9,804 bases of DNA from Streptococcaceae bacterium (GCA_031270215.1 JAISYB010000086.1:1-9804), one strand, 5' to 3'. Shown: positions 1-7,802, counted from the first letter of the stretch. Program-made: numbers and translations. Notes: generated from the sequence alone by a model not told the origin.

Positions 1-972
1 CTTCCCCTTACGACTCTCTAAATCTAGCAGCTCGTGGTCAATTAAAAAATCGAAAAACTCCCCTGTTTCTGTCGAAAGCTCTCGGTACATCTTTTGTGCC
101 GCTGCAATTTTTTCTGCCGTTGTCCCCTTGGGCTTCGCATTACCATTTGGAAAAGCGAGGGGTAAATCATAGTACATCTGCTGAGCGATCCCATTGCGCT
201 GCGCCTGTCTTTGGTAAAGCTTTTCTACCACTGGCACAACCTTATCTAATATCTCTTTACGATAACGTGCAATATCTGCTAAATCATAGCCAAATCTTTG
301 CCTAACAAGCAAACTCATTTGTGCGTAGTTCTCAAAACCCAGAGTTAATGCTTGCTGATGACGATTTTTGACTAATTTATCATAAATATCATCAAATGCC
401 GCTTCGTTTTCAGCATACCACGCAGTCACCACTTCACTAGCTGCTTTACGCCTTATCCGCTCCTTGTCCGTTGTAAATCGAGTCATCTCAGGCAGGGTGT
501 AGATTTCTCCTTCAAAATCCAACTGCGCACTACCGATTAACTCGTTATATTGCGTTGATAGCCGATTCTCTGCCTGCTTTAAGCTGACAATTGCTGCATT
601 AAATGATTTAATTTCACTTTCGGCAAGCTGAAACATCGTCTTTGGATAAAGCTTCTCAAGCGCTGAGCGCAATGGACTTTCAATTAAAACACGTGAAAAA
701 TTTGACGAAAGCTCACCAAATTTTGGCGCATATTCATTCCAGTAATCATCCTCTGCTTTGTAAAATGCGTCGTCCATATTGACCGAAAAACGAATACCTG
801 CCAGATTGTACATCGTGTCAATCGTATTATTAATCTCAGTGTAGGCATCAATCGCACTTGTTGCTATTTTAAGTGTTTTAGCGCTAGCGAGTGTTTCAGT
901 CAGCACCTCAATCTCAGACTTTAAATGCGCATAGTCCGGACGTCTGTATTGATAATCTACTAATTTTGGCAT
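1..972 (-). CDS. M3-family oligoendopeptidase, N-terminal 324 residues (3' end beyond window)
   Basis: Zinc metallopeptidase of the M3B (PepF-like) group, expected to hydrolyse short peptides in the cytoplasm. The frame is open from ATG at 972-970 to the window edge, giving 324 residues; relatives are about 550-600 residues, so slightly more than half is visible. The N-terminus (MPKLVDYQYRRPDY) matches the shorter M3 oligoendopeptidases often labelled as not true PepF. The visible part is the helical N-terminal lobe, with a segment around residues 165-215 rich in charged helices (RRKAASEV, FGYDLADI), and it ends at LLDLESRKGK, which normally precedes a GGY-type stretch. The catalytic HExxH lies outside, so activity cannot be judged. 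The start is set by AAGGAG at 979-984, six bases before the ATG. It follows the IMPase-like gene by 53 bases with no terminator, so co-transcription is likely. Confidence 0.9.
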   Translation of the reverse strand, partial: MPKLVDYQYRRPDYAHLKSEIEVLTETLASAKTLKIATSAIDAYTEINNTIDTMYNLAGIRFSVNMDDAFYKAEDDYWNEYAPKFGELSSNFSRVLIESPLRSALEKLYPKTMFQLAESEIKSFNAAIVSLKQAENRLSTQYNELIGSAQLDFEGEIYTLPEMTRFTTDKERIRRKAASEVVTAWYAENEAAFDDIYDKLVKNRHQQALTLGFENYAQMSLLVRQRFGYDLADIARYRKEILDKVVPVVEKLYQRQAQRNGIAQQMYYDLPLAFPNGNAKPKGTTAEKIAAAQKMYRELSTETGEFFDFLIDHELLDLESRKGK

Positions 973-1025
973 CTTTCGCTCCTTTTTAAAATCTCAAATT
1001 TTTTCTAAATTCATCTGCTCTGATT

Positions 1026-1796
1026 TTAAGGCGCTTGTAATATCTCTAAGGCTTTATCATACAAATTATTTTGGAAAATCATAAATGGTTGGCGCGTTTT
1101 AAAATCTGGCGGATTACCGTCCAAATCACTGAAGGAAAAGCCAAAGATATCGGTTAAAACAATCCCTGCCGCATAATCCCATGGGCATAAAAAGCTGATA
1201 TAGCCTAAAATCTTACCTTCTAACAGTGAGCAAAACTCCAATCCTGCCGAACCGATCATTCGCACACCGAGTGTTTGGTCGGCAAGCTCTGTAACATGAT
1301 GATAATTATCCCGATAAATACCAGAATTAACACCAATCAAGCCTTGCGAAAAGTCTTTTGGAACTGGCGCACTAAGTGGTTGCTCATTCAAAAAAACGCC
1401 AAATCCTCTCCCGCCTGAAAAGAGTTTATTTTTCATCACATCATAGATAAAACCAAACTGCCCGATACCATTTTGGTAATAACCTACTAACATCGCAAAA
1501 TTATCACGTTGAGTTGCAAAATTAAGCGTGCCGTCAATCGGATCAATCACCCAAACAGCTTTGCCGGTGATTGACGTTTGATCCAAGCCAGATTCCTCTG
1601 CTAAAATCTCATCTTCCGGAAAATGCTGAGTGATTTTTCTAACCAGAAAATCTTGTACCTTTCGGTCAACTTCCGTCACTAAATCTGAGCGATTACTCTT
1701 TTCTTCAACCGCAAAATCCTCATTCATCCAAATCAATACCTTTAAACGTGCTTCAACAAGCCATTCTTTCATCAATTGATATCTTTTCTTCGTCAT
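1026..1796 (-). CDS. suhB: Inositol monophosphatase family protein (SuhB/IMPase-like)
   Basis: Mg2+-dependent, Li+-sensitive type phosphatase acting on a sugar or inositol phosphate or a nucleotide phosphate; the real substrate in Gram-positive cocci is not fixed by sequence. The 256 residues match the family length. Metal-site motifs are complete: DLVTEVD (38-44), the acidic pair E67-E68 in ILAEES, DPIDGT (85-90) and PWDYAAG with D207 (205-211). GRGFGVFLN (129-137) and GSAGLEF (182-188) are the family's substrate-side loops. The start codon overlaps the stop of the UPF0223 gene (ATGA, 1793-1796), which suggests translational coupling; the ribosome site ahead of it is weak, consistent with that. 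No missing residue or frameshift was seen. The symbol follows common usage for this family and should not be read as proof of the E. coli SuhB role. Confidence 0.92.
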   Translation of the reverse strand: MTKKRYQLMKEWLVEARLKVLIWMNEDFAVEEKSNRSDLVTEVDRKVQDFLVRKITQHFPEDEILAEESGLDQTSITGKAVWVIDPIDGTLNFATQRDNFAMLVGYYQNGIGQFGFIYDVMKNKLFSGGRGFGVFLNEQPLSAPVPKDFSQGLIGVNSGIYRDNYHHVTELADQTLGVRMIGSAGLEFCSLLEGKILGYISFLCPWDYAAGIVLTDIFGFSFSDLDGNPPDFKTRQPFMIFQNNLYDKALEILQAP

Positions 1797-2062
1797 ACGC
1801 TAAACTCTTTTCTGTTTGATAATTTTGCTGCCTGCATTGTTTGATAAATCGAATAGCCGCTCACCTGCTCAAATTGTTTCCCCAAGCGTTTTTCCTCTCC
1901 GATACTCTTAACTACCTCTTTAAATTCCTGATAAGCGCATTGTAGCTTTTCACGATTAACTCTAGCTTCATTTGCTAGCTCAACCAGCGCTAAAAACTGT
2001 GTCACCTTAACAATCTCCCTCGTTGACCAATCCGGATCAATCGGATAACTGTAATTTTTCAT
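1793..2062 (-). CDS. UPF0223 family protein (YktA-like)
   Basis: Small cytoplasmic protein of unknown function, 89 residues when started at the ATG at 2062-2060. This start is preferred over the upstream in-frame ATG at 2101 because an AGGGAG site lies just before it (about 2067-2073) and because the family begins at MxxYSYPxDxxWST; the longer reading would run through the terminator hairpin. The family signature YSYPIDPDWST is at residues 4-14, followed by helices carrying EFKEVVKSIGEEKRL and the GYSIYQ motif near residue 70. The length fits the family. Its stop overlaps the start of the IMPase-like gene by four bases, so the two are translated as a pair. The order spx, UPF0223, IMPase-like recurs in streptococci to my knowledge. 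Its biochemical role is unknown. Confidence 0.9.
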   Translation of the reverse strand: MKNYSYPIDPDWSTREIVKVTQFLALVELANEARVNREKLQCAYQEFKEVVKSIGEEKRLGKQFEQVSGYSIYQTMQAAKLSNRKEFSV

Positions 2063-2082
2063 CTGCTCTCCCTTAACTCTAG

Positions 2083-2121
2083 AAAAAAGAGGTTGGAACA
2101 AAATGTCCGACCTCGTTTTTT
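2083..2121 (-). terminator. Symmetrical terminator hairpin between spx and the UPF0223 gene
   Basis: GAGGTTGGAACA (2089-2100) pairs with TGTCCGACCTC (2104-2114) around a short A loop, with one bulged A and one G-T pair. It is flanked by six T on each strand (2116-2121 on plus, complement of 2083-2088 on minus), so it could work in both directions. For leftward transcription it ends the spx message. It lies only about 20 bases ahead of the UPF0223 start codon. This GAGGTTGG..CCAACCTC style of hairpin is common between streptococcal genes. Confidence 0.82.
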
Positions 2122-2214
2122 GTTCATACTATACAGAAATTGCGGTGCCGCTTAGATTTTCCCGAAACTACCAGCAATTGCCTAATTTTCTATGCCCGCT
2201 ATCACTACTTGCTT

Positions 2215-2613
2215 TCAAAATCCCGCTCGCATCTGAGCATCTCGCATCTCAAGACGTCTAACATGCCTTGGCAAAAAAGTCCGGATTTCATCCTCATTAA
2301 AACCAATCTGCAAACGCCTTTCATCCATAATCATCGGGCGGCGAAGCAGATTCGGATGTTCCTCAACTAATGTCAACAGCTCCGAAAGCGTCAATTCATC
2401 TAAATTGATATTTAATTTTTGAAAAGCCTTTGAGCGTGTTGAAATAATCTCTTCTGTTCCTTCAAGCGATAGACGTAGCACTTGCTTTAATTCCTCATTT
2501 GTCATCGGATAGCCGATAATATTTCGCTCATGATAAGGAATGTTGCGACTCTTAAACCAGTGCTTTGCCTTTCGACATGACGTACAACTAGGCGAAACAA
2601 ATAAAGTAATCAT
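2215..2613 (-). CDS. spx: Spx/ArsC-family transcriptional regulator
   Basis: Redox-responsive regulator that binds the alpha C-terminal domain of RNA polymerase and redirects transcription under thiol or oxidative stress; it is a substrate of ClpXP in relatives. The 132 residues match the Spx length. Residues known to matter in Bacillus subtilis Spx are present at identical positions: the CxxC switch C10-C13 (SPSCTSCRK), G52 in the contact surface for polymerase (EGTEEII) and R92 (RRPMIMDERR). It is therefore a redox-sensing Spx type rather than a single-cysteine paralogue or an arsenate reductase. Start is ATG at 2613 behind AAGGGGG five bases upstream. A good promoter sits at 2750-2777, giving a leader of about 130 bases. 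Streptococci usually carry two Spx proteins (SpxA1 and SpxA2); the neighbours here differ from the recA-linked copy, so SpxA1 is more likely, but this is inference. Confidence 0.95.
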   Translation of the reverse strand: MITLFVSPSCTSCRKAKHWFKSRNIPYHERNIIGYPMTNEELKQVLRLSLEGTEEIISTRSKAFQKLNINLDELTLSELLTLVEEHPNLLRRPMIMDERRLQIGFNEDEIRTFLPRHVRRLEMRDAQMRAGF

Positions 2614-2749
2614 GGTACCCCCTTCACATTAGGCATCTACCAGTGTATCCCTAGTCGCTAAAGTCTAACCCCTTAACTTAGACAACCTCCACTGAACAGC
2701 CACTATACCAAACACCTTAAATTGCAATTCAACTTAATAACTTATCCCT

Positions 2750-2777
2750 ATCATATCAAAGAAGAATGAAAATTCAA
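2750..2777 (-). promoter_or_regulatory. Likely spx promoter with A/T-tract upstream
   Basis: On the minus strand TTGAAT (2777-2772) and TATGAT (2755-2750) are 16 bases apart, four and five matches to the sigma-A consensus. Directly upstream of the -35 box is a run of six T and six A (2781-2792), a composition typical of UP elements that contact the alpha subunit. Transcription would start near 2743. This is the best promoter pair in the intergenic region, but start mapping is needed. Confidence 0.55.
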
Positions 2778-2981
2778 TAGTTTTTTAAAAAAGGTTACAC
2801 TGAACACACAAAAGTTTTTTCGCTTTAAAAATTCGTGACAGATAAGGTTTTTACCATTATCTCTTTTGACAAAACTATCAAGCAATACATTCTTTTTCCC
2901 CAGATGAATGATAGATTAACATGTTAAAAATTCGTCCAAAACTGAAATATTATCTTGGTTTCAAATATTTGTTCGTGATGT

Positions 2982-3010
2982 AAAAAACAAGCGATATAGA
3001 AATTCGGCTT
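2982..3010 (-). terminator. Candidate terminator after the DAHP synthase pair
   Basis: On the minus strand AAGCCGA (3010-3004) can pair with TCGCTT (2994-2989) with one bulged C, and the hairpin is followed by G and six T (2987-2982). The stem is only six pairs with a nine-base loop, so it is weaker than the other terminators in the window. Its position 54 bases after the aroF/G stop fits. Confidence 0.45.
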
Positions 3011-3063
3011 AATTCTATTATACCTTAAATCACAAAGCTAAAAGAATAGTTGGATAGACAATA

Positions 3064-4092
3064 CTACCATTTTGTCTTTGCAATTTCTCTGACTAAGCTT
3101 TCCGTTTTTTCCCAGCCAAGACATGGGTCCGTAATTGATTTTCCAAAAACAACCGGTTCATCTTGTCTGCCGTCCTCAAGGTAGCTTTCAATCATAAAAC
3201 CTCGAACAAATTGTTTAACTTCCTGATTCCACGAACGATTGATGAGTGTTTGTCGGACAATACGCACTTGCTCAAGATAATTTTTTCCTGAATTATCATG
3301 GTTAGTATCTACCATAATAAACGGATTTTTTAAGCCAAATTGTTGATATTGCTCGATAACCTTGACAAGATTCTCATAGTAGAAATTCGGAACATTCTCA
3401 CCGTATTCGTTTAAAGCGCCACGCAAAATGGCATGTGCTAATGGATTAGACGTTGTTTCGACCTCTTGACTATTGTATAGGAAGGTTTGTTTTTGCTGAG
3501 CAGCGTGAATTGCATTGAACATCACGCTTAGATTGCCACTCGTTGGATTTTTCATACCTGTCGGTGCATCAATTCCACTGGCTGCAAATCTATGCTCTTG
3601 ATCCTCAACCGACCTCGCACCGATTGCATGGTAAGACACAAGGTCTGCCACGATTGGTAAATTTTCCGGATAAAGCATTTCATCTGCTGTTATTAAGCCT
3701 GTTTCAGAAATAACTTTAACATGAAGCTCACGAACGGCACGAATACCGTTAATCAAGCTTGGCTTCTCTGTTGTGTCCGGCTGATGAACTAAGCCTTTGT
3801 AGCCATCTCCGTTAGTTCTTGGTTTTGCCGTATAAACACGCATTACCATCAGGATTTCGTCTTTAACTTCCTCCTGTAGCTTGGCTAAACGTCTTGCGTA
3901 GGTTAAAACAGCTGCTTCATTATCTGCTGAGCAAGGCCCGATGACAAGTAAAAGCCGGTCGTCTTCTCCCTTAATAATCGCCTCAAGTTCTTTATCACGC
4001 ACTTTTTTCTTTGCAATTGCAGCGTCAGAGAGTGTTGCAATCTCCTGCACTTTACTTAAATTTAATGGTTCACTTTTCGCAATAAATGCCAT
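3064..4092 (-). CDS. aroG: 3-deoxy-7-phosphoheptulonate synthase (DAHP synthase), second copy
   Basis: Joins phosphoenolpyruvate and erythrose 4-phosphate to DAHP, the entry step of the shikimate pathway. It belongs to the class I alpha type (AroF/G/H-like), with 342 residues. Visible motifs are GPCS (52-55), KPRT (90-93), GARSVEDQEHR (158-168), K181 in MKNPTSG, NHDNSGK (264-270) and SITDPCLGWE (319-328). The four metal ligands correspond to C54, H265, E302 and D322, so it should be active. Start is ATG at 4092 behind AAAGGAAG; the gap to the upstream paralogue is 16 bases, so both come from one transcript. The two proteins align without gaps over nearly the whole length with roughly two thirds identical residues by eye. 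Differences such as M84 here against P84 in the partner may relate to feedback control, but which copy answers to phenylalanine or tyrosine cannot be read from this. Confidence 0.95.
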   Translation of the reverse strand: MAFIAKSEPLNLSKVQEIATLSDAAIAKKKVRDKELEAIIKGEDDRLLLVIGPCSADNEAAVLTYARRLAKLQEEVKDEILMVMRVYTAKPRTNGDGYKGLVHQPDTTEKPSLINGIRAVRELHVKVISETGLITADEMLYPENLPIVADLVSYHAIGARSVEDQEHRFAASGIDAPTGMKNPTSGNLSVMFNAIHAAQQKQTFLYNSQEVETTSNPLAHAILRGALNEYGENVPNFYYENLVKVIEQYQQFGLKNPFIMVDTNHDNSGKNYLEQVRIVRQTLINRSWNQEVKQFVRGFMIESYLEDGRQDEPVVFGKSITDPCLGWEKTESLVREIAKTKW

Positions 4093-4108
4093 AATACTTC
4101 CTTTGCTA

Positions 4109-5140
4109 TTACTGTTCTAAATTGTCGTAGATGTAGTGAATTAAGCGTTCTGTTTTTTCCCAGCCAAGACATGGATCAGTGATTGATTTGCCAAAGATAA
4201 TCGGCTCGTCTTGTCTGCCGTCTTCTAGGAAGCTTTCAATCATAAAACCACGAACGGATTTTTTGATTGTTTCATTCCAATGACGATTGACTAGCGTCTG
4301 CTTAACAATTCTTACTTGCTCAAGATATTGTTTGCCTGAGTTGTCATGATTCGTATCAACGATGATAAATGGATTTTCCAAATTCATCTTCTCATAAATC
4401 GCAATTGTTTGAAGAATTTTTTCATAGTAGTAATTTGGAATATTATCCCCATACTCGTTTAATGCGCCTCGCAAAATAACATGTGCATATGGATTGCCCG
4501 AAGTCAAAACCTCTGCGTTGTTAAATAAAAAGTTTTGCGGTTGTTGAGCAGCATAGATACCGTTAAACATCACGTTTAGATTGCCACTCGTTGGATTCTT
4601 CATGCCTGCCGGACAATCAAAGCCACTAGCAACAAAACGATGCTGCTGATCCTCAACTGACCTTGCCCCAATTGCGATATAGCTAACCAAGTCATCAACA
4701 AGTGGTAGATTCTCAGGATAAAGCATCTCATCTGCTGTTGTTAAGCCTGTTTTTGCAATAACCTTAGCGTGCAGGTCACGAACCGCCTTGATACCATTAA
4801 TTAAGCTCGGCTTTTCTGTTGAATTAGGTTGATGTACCAAGCCTTTATAGCCATCACCATTTGTTCTAGGCTTTGCCGTATAGACACGCGGCACCATAAA
4901 AATCTTGTCCTTGACCTGTTCTTGAACCCTAGCCAAGCGTTCTGTATATTCTAAAACTGCGGACTCATCGTGCGCCGAACACGGACCAATAATTAAAAGT
5001 AATCGCTGATCACGTCCTGCAATAATATTTTTTAATTCCTCATCACGCGCTTCCTTTTTCGCACATTGCTCCGGCGTTAATTTGGAGATTTCCTTAATTT
5101 GTTCAATATCAATCTTCGGAGAAACTTCTGTAAATGACAT
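4109..5140 (-). CDS. aroG: 3-deoxy-7-phosphoheptulonate synthase (DAHP synthase), first copy
   Basis: Same reaction and class I alpha type as the downstream copy. Started at ATG 5140-5138 it has 343 residues. The upstream in-frame ATG at 5170 is rejected: nothing resembling a ribosome site precedes it, whereas AAAGGTGG lies just before 5140 and the shorter product lines up with its paralogue from the first residue. Motifs are GPCS (52-55), KPRT (90-93), GARSVEDQQHR (158-168), K181, NHDNSGK (264-270) and SITDPCLGWE (319-328), with metal ligands C54, H265, E302 and D322 all present. The gene starts 80 bases after secA, behind a terminator-like hairpin and without an obvious promoter of its own. 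A pair of DAHP synthases behind secA is a known streptococcal arrangement and probably gives separate feedback control. Confidence 0.94.
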   Translation of the reverse strand: MSFTEVSPKIDIEQIKEISKLTPEQCAKKEARDEELKNIIAGRDQRLLLIIGPCSAHDESAVLEYTERLARVQEQVKDKIFMVPRVYTAKPRTNGDGYKGLVHQPNSTEKPSLINGIKAVRDLHAKVIAKTGLTTADEMLYPENLPLVDDLVSYIAIGARSVEDQQHRFVASGFDCPAGMKNPTSGNLNVMFNGIYAAQQPQNFLFNNAEVLTSGNPYAHVILRGALNEYGDNIPNYYYEKILQTIAIYEKMNLENPFIIVDTNHDNSGKQYLEQVRIVKQTLVNRHWNETIKKSVRGFMIESFLEDGRQDEPIIFGKSITDPCLGWEKTERLIHYIYDNLEQ

Positions 5141-5177
5141 GTGACCACCTTTAATTTTTATTTTTGTCAATTAGGGC

Positions 5178-5206
5178 AAAAGACTGGACACTTAAATGCC
5201 AGCCTT
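5178..5206 (-). terminator. Hairpin terminator between secA and the first DAHP synthase gene
   Basis: On the minus strand AAGGCTGGCA (5206-5197) pairs with TGTCCAGTCTT (5190-5180) with one bulged T and one G-T pair, a six-base loop, and then a short T run (5181-5178) followed by GCCC. The stem is good but the T tract is short, so termination may be partial. It lies 15 bases after the secA stop and 38 bases before the aroG start. Confidence 0.6.
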
Positions 5207-5220
5207 CTCCCATTACTTTA

Positions 5221-7767
5221 TTATTGATTTCTGCCATGACAGTTTTTAAATTTCTTCCCACTACCGCACGGGCAAGGGTCGTTACGTCCTACATTGGCAT
5301 ACGGCTTATCACGGTTATTAATTGGCTTTCTAGCTTGGTTTTCATCTACCACGCCTTGCCCGTCTGCCAGTTTTGGTTGTGTCGGTTCAATCGTTTCCTC
5401 ACGATGAACGTCTTGTCTGATTTGTGCTTTCATGAAAAGACGTGTGACTTCATACTCAATCGCACCAATCATATCCTCAAACATTCGGTAGCCTTCCGTT
5501 TGATATTCAACAAGTGGATTGTTTTGTCCATAGGCACGCAAGCCAACGGATTGGCGAAGCTGATCCATCGCATCAATATGATCTGTCCATTTATCATCAA
5601 CGACACGCAAGATAACGACCTTTTGAAACTCAATGATTTGACTTTCATCCTGAAGATGACTGACTTGACGTTCATAGGTTTCAACTGCCTTTTCATAAAG
5701 AAAATCAGAAATCTCCTGTGCAGTCTTATTTTCCAAATCGTTGATTGCAATATCTTTTTCGTGAACAATGACATTGCTCGAAAAGTCATCAATCGCTTCT
5801 AAATTCCAATCCTGTGCTTTATCAGAGGTTGCGGTTGTGTGCGCTGTGACAACTCTATCAATCGTCCGCTTTGCCATATCTAAAATCTGCTTACGCAAAT
5901 CATCATTGGCTGTAATAACTTCGTAGCGCTGCTTGTAGATAACCTCACGCTGCTCACGCATCACATCATCGTATTGCAAAACTTGCTTACGTGTGTCGTA
6001 GTTATTTCCCTCAACACGTTTTTGTGCTGATTCAACCTGACGAGTTAACATTTTAGACTGGATTTCCATATCTTCCTCAGCAGCATTGAAACGCTCCATG
6101 AAGCTCTTAATCCTGTCTGAACCAAAACGGCGCATTAATTCGTCTTCTAAGGATAAATAAAACTGTGACTCTCCTGGATCCCCCTGACGACCGGAACGAC
6201 CACGCAACTGATTATCAATCCGACGAGATTCGTGGCGCTCTGTACCTATAACTGCCAAGCCACCAACTTCGACAACACCAGCACCAAGCTTAATATCCGT
6301 TCCACGACCTGCCATATTGGTAGCAATTGTGACTGCACCACGCTGACCTGCATCTAGGATAATTTCTGCTTCCTTAAAGTGATTTTTCGCATTTAACACT
6401 TCATGCGGAATCTTTTCATTGGTTAATAGCTGTGACAGTAACTCTGAGGTTTCAACGGCAACTGTTCCGACTAGGACAGGCTGACCTTTTTCATGTCTAG
6501 CTTTAATGTCCGCAACAACGGCTCTAAATTTCGCATTGAGATTAAGATAAAGTAAATCCGAATAGTCACGACGAATCACCGGACGATGTGTTGGAATTGC
6601 TGTAACCTGCATATTATAAATTTCGCGAAATTCTTCTTCTTCGGTCTTAGCAGTACCTGTCATACCAGCTAGTTTTTTATACATTCTAAAGTAGTTTTGG
6701 TAAGTGATTGTCGCAATCGTTTTGGACTCATCTTCGATTTCAACACGTTCTTTTGCTTCAACTGCTTGGTGTAAGCCGTCTGACCAGCGACGTCCCTCCA
6801 TCACCCGACCGGTAAATTGGTCAACAATCTTCACTTCTCCCTCATCAACAATATAATCGATTTCTTTGAGCATGATGTAGTTGGCACGCAATGCTTGGTC
6901 AACGTGATGAGTCAATGCAGTGTTTTCGATGTCAAACAAGTTCTCAAGCGCAAAGACTTCCTCTGCCTTATCAATACCTTGCTCTGTCAAACTAATTGTT
7001 TTAGACTGAACATCAATCTTGTAATCCTCTTTAGCTAAGCCTTTGACAAAATTATCCGCACGAATATATAGCGCAGTTGATTTTTCGGCTTGCCCGGAAA
7101 TAATCAACGGCGTTCTTGCTTCATCAATCAAGATAGAGTCAACTTCATCGACAATTGCATAATTCAGCGGTCTTTGTACCATTTGACTTTGATAAACGAC
7201 CATGTTGTCCCTTAAGTAGTCAAAACCTAGCTCAGAGTTCGTTGAGTAAGTAATATCACATGCATATGCTGCCCGTTTTTCATCTGAGGTCATTGAATTA
7301 AGGTTTAAACCAACGGTTAGACCGAGCCAATTATACAGCTCACCCATCTCGCTTGCGTCACGTGTTGACAAATATTCATTGACCGTCACAACGTGTACAC
7401 CCTCACCGCTTAGCGCATTAAGGTAAACAGGAAGTGTCGCTGTTAATGTTTTACCTTCACCTGTGCGCATTTCCGAAACATCGCCATTGTGCAAAACAAC
7501 CGCACCCATAACCTGCTCAAGATATGGGAATAATCCCAAGGTACGCTTTGCGCCCTCTCTAGCAGTCGCAAAAGCTTCTGGTAGTAAATCATCAAGTGTT
7601 TCACCGTTTTGATAACGTTGTTTAAACGCTTCTGTTTTTGCTTGCAATACTTCATCAGATAAATTTGCATATTCGCTTGCGTAGCTGTCAACCTTCTCTG
7701 CAATCCTACGCAAACGACTTAATTCTTGCTTATCATTTTCAATTATTTTCCTAAGAATATTAGCCAT
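5221..7767 (-). CDS. secA: Protein translocase subunit SecA
   Basis: ATPase motor that binds SecYEG and drives unfolded preproteins across the cytoplasmic membrane. The 848 residues match the housekeeping SecA of streptococci. Domains in order are the first nucleotide-binding fold with Walker A MRTGEGKT (100-107), Walker B with DEVD (207-210) and DEART (215-219); the preprotein cross-linking part; the second nucleotide fold with TNMAGRGTDIKLG and the arginine-finger region LRGRSGRQGDPG; the helical scaffold and wing; and a C-terminal zinc tail CPCGSGKKFKNCH with C832, C834, C843 and H844, preceded by a variable linker. The zinc tail argues for SecA1 rather than the accessory SecA2. Start is ATG at 7767 behind GAGGGC. 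A strong promoter at 7803-7831 leaves a leader of about 29 bases. The gene is complete with no frameshift. Confidence 0.98.
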   Translation of the reverse strand: MANILRKIIENDKQELSRLRRIAEKVDSYASEYANLSDEVLQAKTEAFKQRYQNGETLDDLLPEAFATAREGAKRTLGLFPYLEQVMGAVVLHNGDVSEMRTGEGKTLTATLPVYLNALSGEGVHVVTVNEYLSTRDASEMGELYNWLGLTVGLNLNSMTSDEKRAAYACDITYSTNSELGFDYLRDNMVVYQSQMVQRPLNYAIVDEVDSILIDEARTPLIISGQAEKSTALYIRADNFVKGLAKEDYKIDVQSKTISLTEQGIDKAEEVFALENLFDIENTALTHHVDQALRANYIMLKEIDYIVDEGEVKIVDQFTGRVMEGRRWSDGLHQAVEAKERVEIEDESKTIATITYQNYFRMYKKLAGMTGTAKTEEEEFREIYNMQVTAIPTHRPVIRRDYSDLLYLNLNAKFRAVVADIKARHEKGQPVLVGTVAVETSELLSQLLTNEKIPHEVLNAKNHFKEAEIILDAGQRGAVTIATNMAGRGTDIKLGAGVVEVGGLAVIGTERHESRRIDNQLRGRSGRQGDPGESQFYLSLEDELMRRFGSDRIKSFMERFNAAEEDMEIQSKMLTRQVESAQKRVEGNNYDTRKQVLQYDDVMREQREVIYKQRYEVITANDDLRKQILDMAKRTIDRVVTAHTTATSDKAQDWNLEAIDDFSSNVIVHEKDIAINDLENKTAQEISDFLYEKAVETYERQVSHLQDESQIIEFQKVVILRVVDDKWTDHIDAMDQLRQSVGLRAYGQNNPLVEYQTEGYRMFEDMIGAIEYEVTRLFMKAQIRQDVHREETIEPTQPKLADGQGVVDENQARKPINNRDKPYANVGRNDPCPCGSGKKFKNCHGRNQ

Positions 7768-7802
7768 TTTATGCCCTCACAATTTCCTATACAATACTTA
7801 CT

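Larger units (their letters stand above)
2614..3063. other. 450-base intergenic region between aroF/G and spx
   Basis: No gene with a credible start and ribosome site was found on either strand. On the minus strand it contains the candidate terminator of the DAHP synthase genes (2982-3010) and the spx promoter (2750-2777). A second, weaker promoter-like pair (TTGAAT at 2727-2732, TATAGT at 2702-2707, spacing 19) lies nearer to spx. A perfect TATAAT on the minus strand at 3017-3022 lacks a -35 box. The sequence TTCGTGA occurs twice (2832-2838 and 2972-2978), and a small hairpin GATAAGGT/ACCATTATC sits at about 2841-2861. Confidence 0.7.

Noticed and set aside
2063..2101. Longer UPF0223 protein starting at 2101
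   Set aside because: It would be coded by the terminator hairpin, lacks a ribosome site and extends beyond the family's conserved N-terminus.
2140..2370. 76-codon plus-strand ORF opposite spx
   Set aside because: Antisense shadow of the conserved spx gene without a ribosome site.
2966..2985. LexA-type operator at CGAACAAATATTTG
   Set aside because: Only the left half fits CGAACNNNNGTTCG; the right half differs at two positions and no SOS gene is adjacent.
5163..5168. TTGACA on the minus strand before aroG as a -35 box
   Set aside because: A matching -10 would fall on or after the ribosome site and none is present, so it cannot serve aroG.
5141..5170. Ten-residue longer start for the first DAHP synthase
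   Set aside because: No ribosome site before 5170, whereas one precedes 5140 and the shorter protein aligns end to end with its paralogue.
5164..5802. 212-codon open frame on the plus strand opposite the 3' end of secA
   Set aside because: It lies entirely antisense to the well conserved secA tail and the short secA-aroG gap, has no ribosome site, and its product resembles no protein; it is a shadow of secA.
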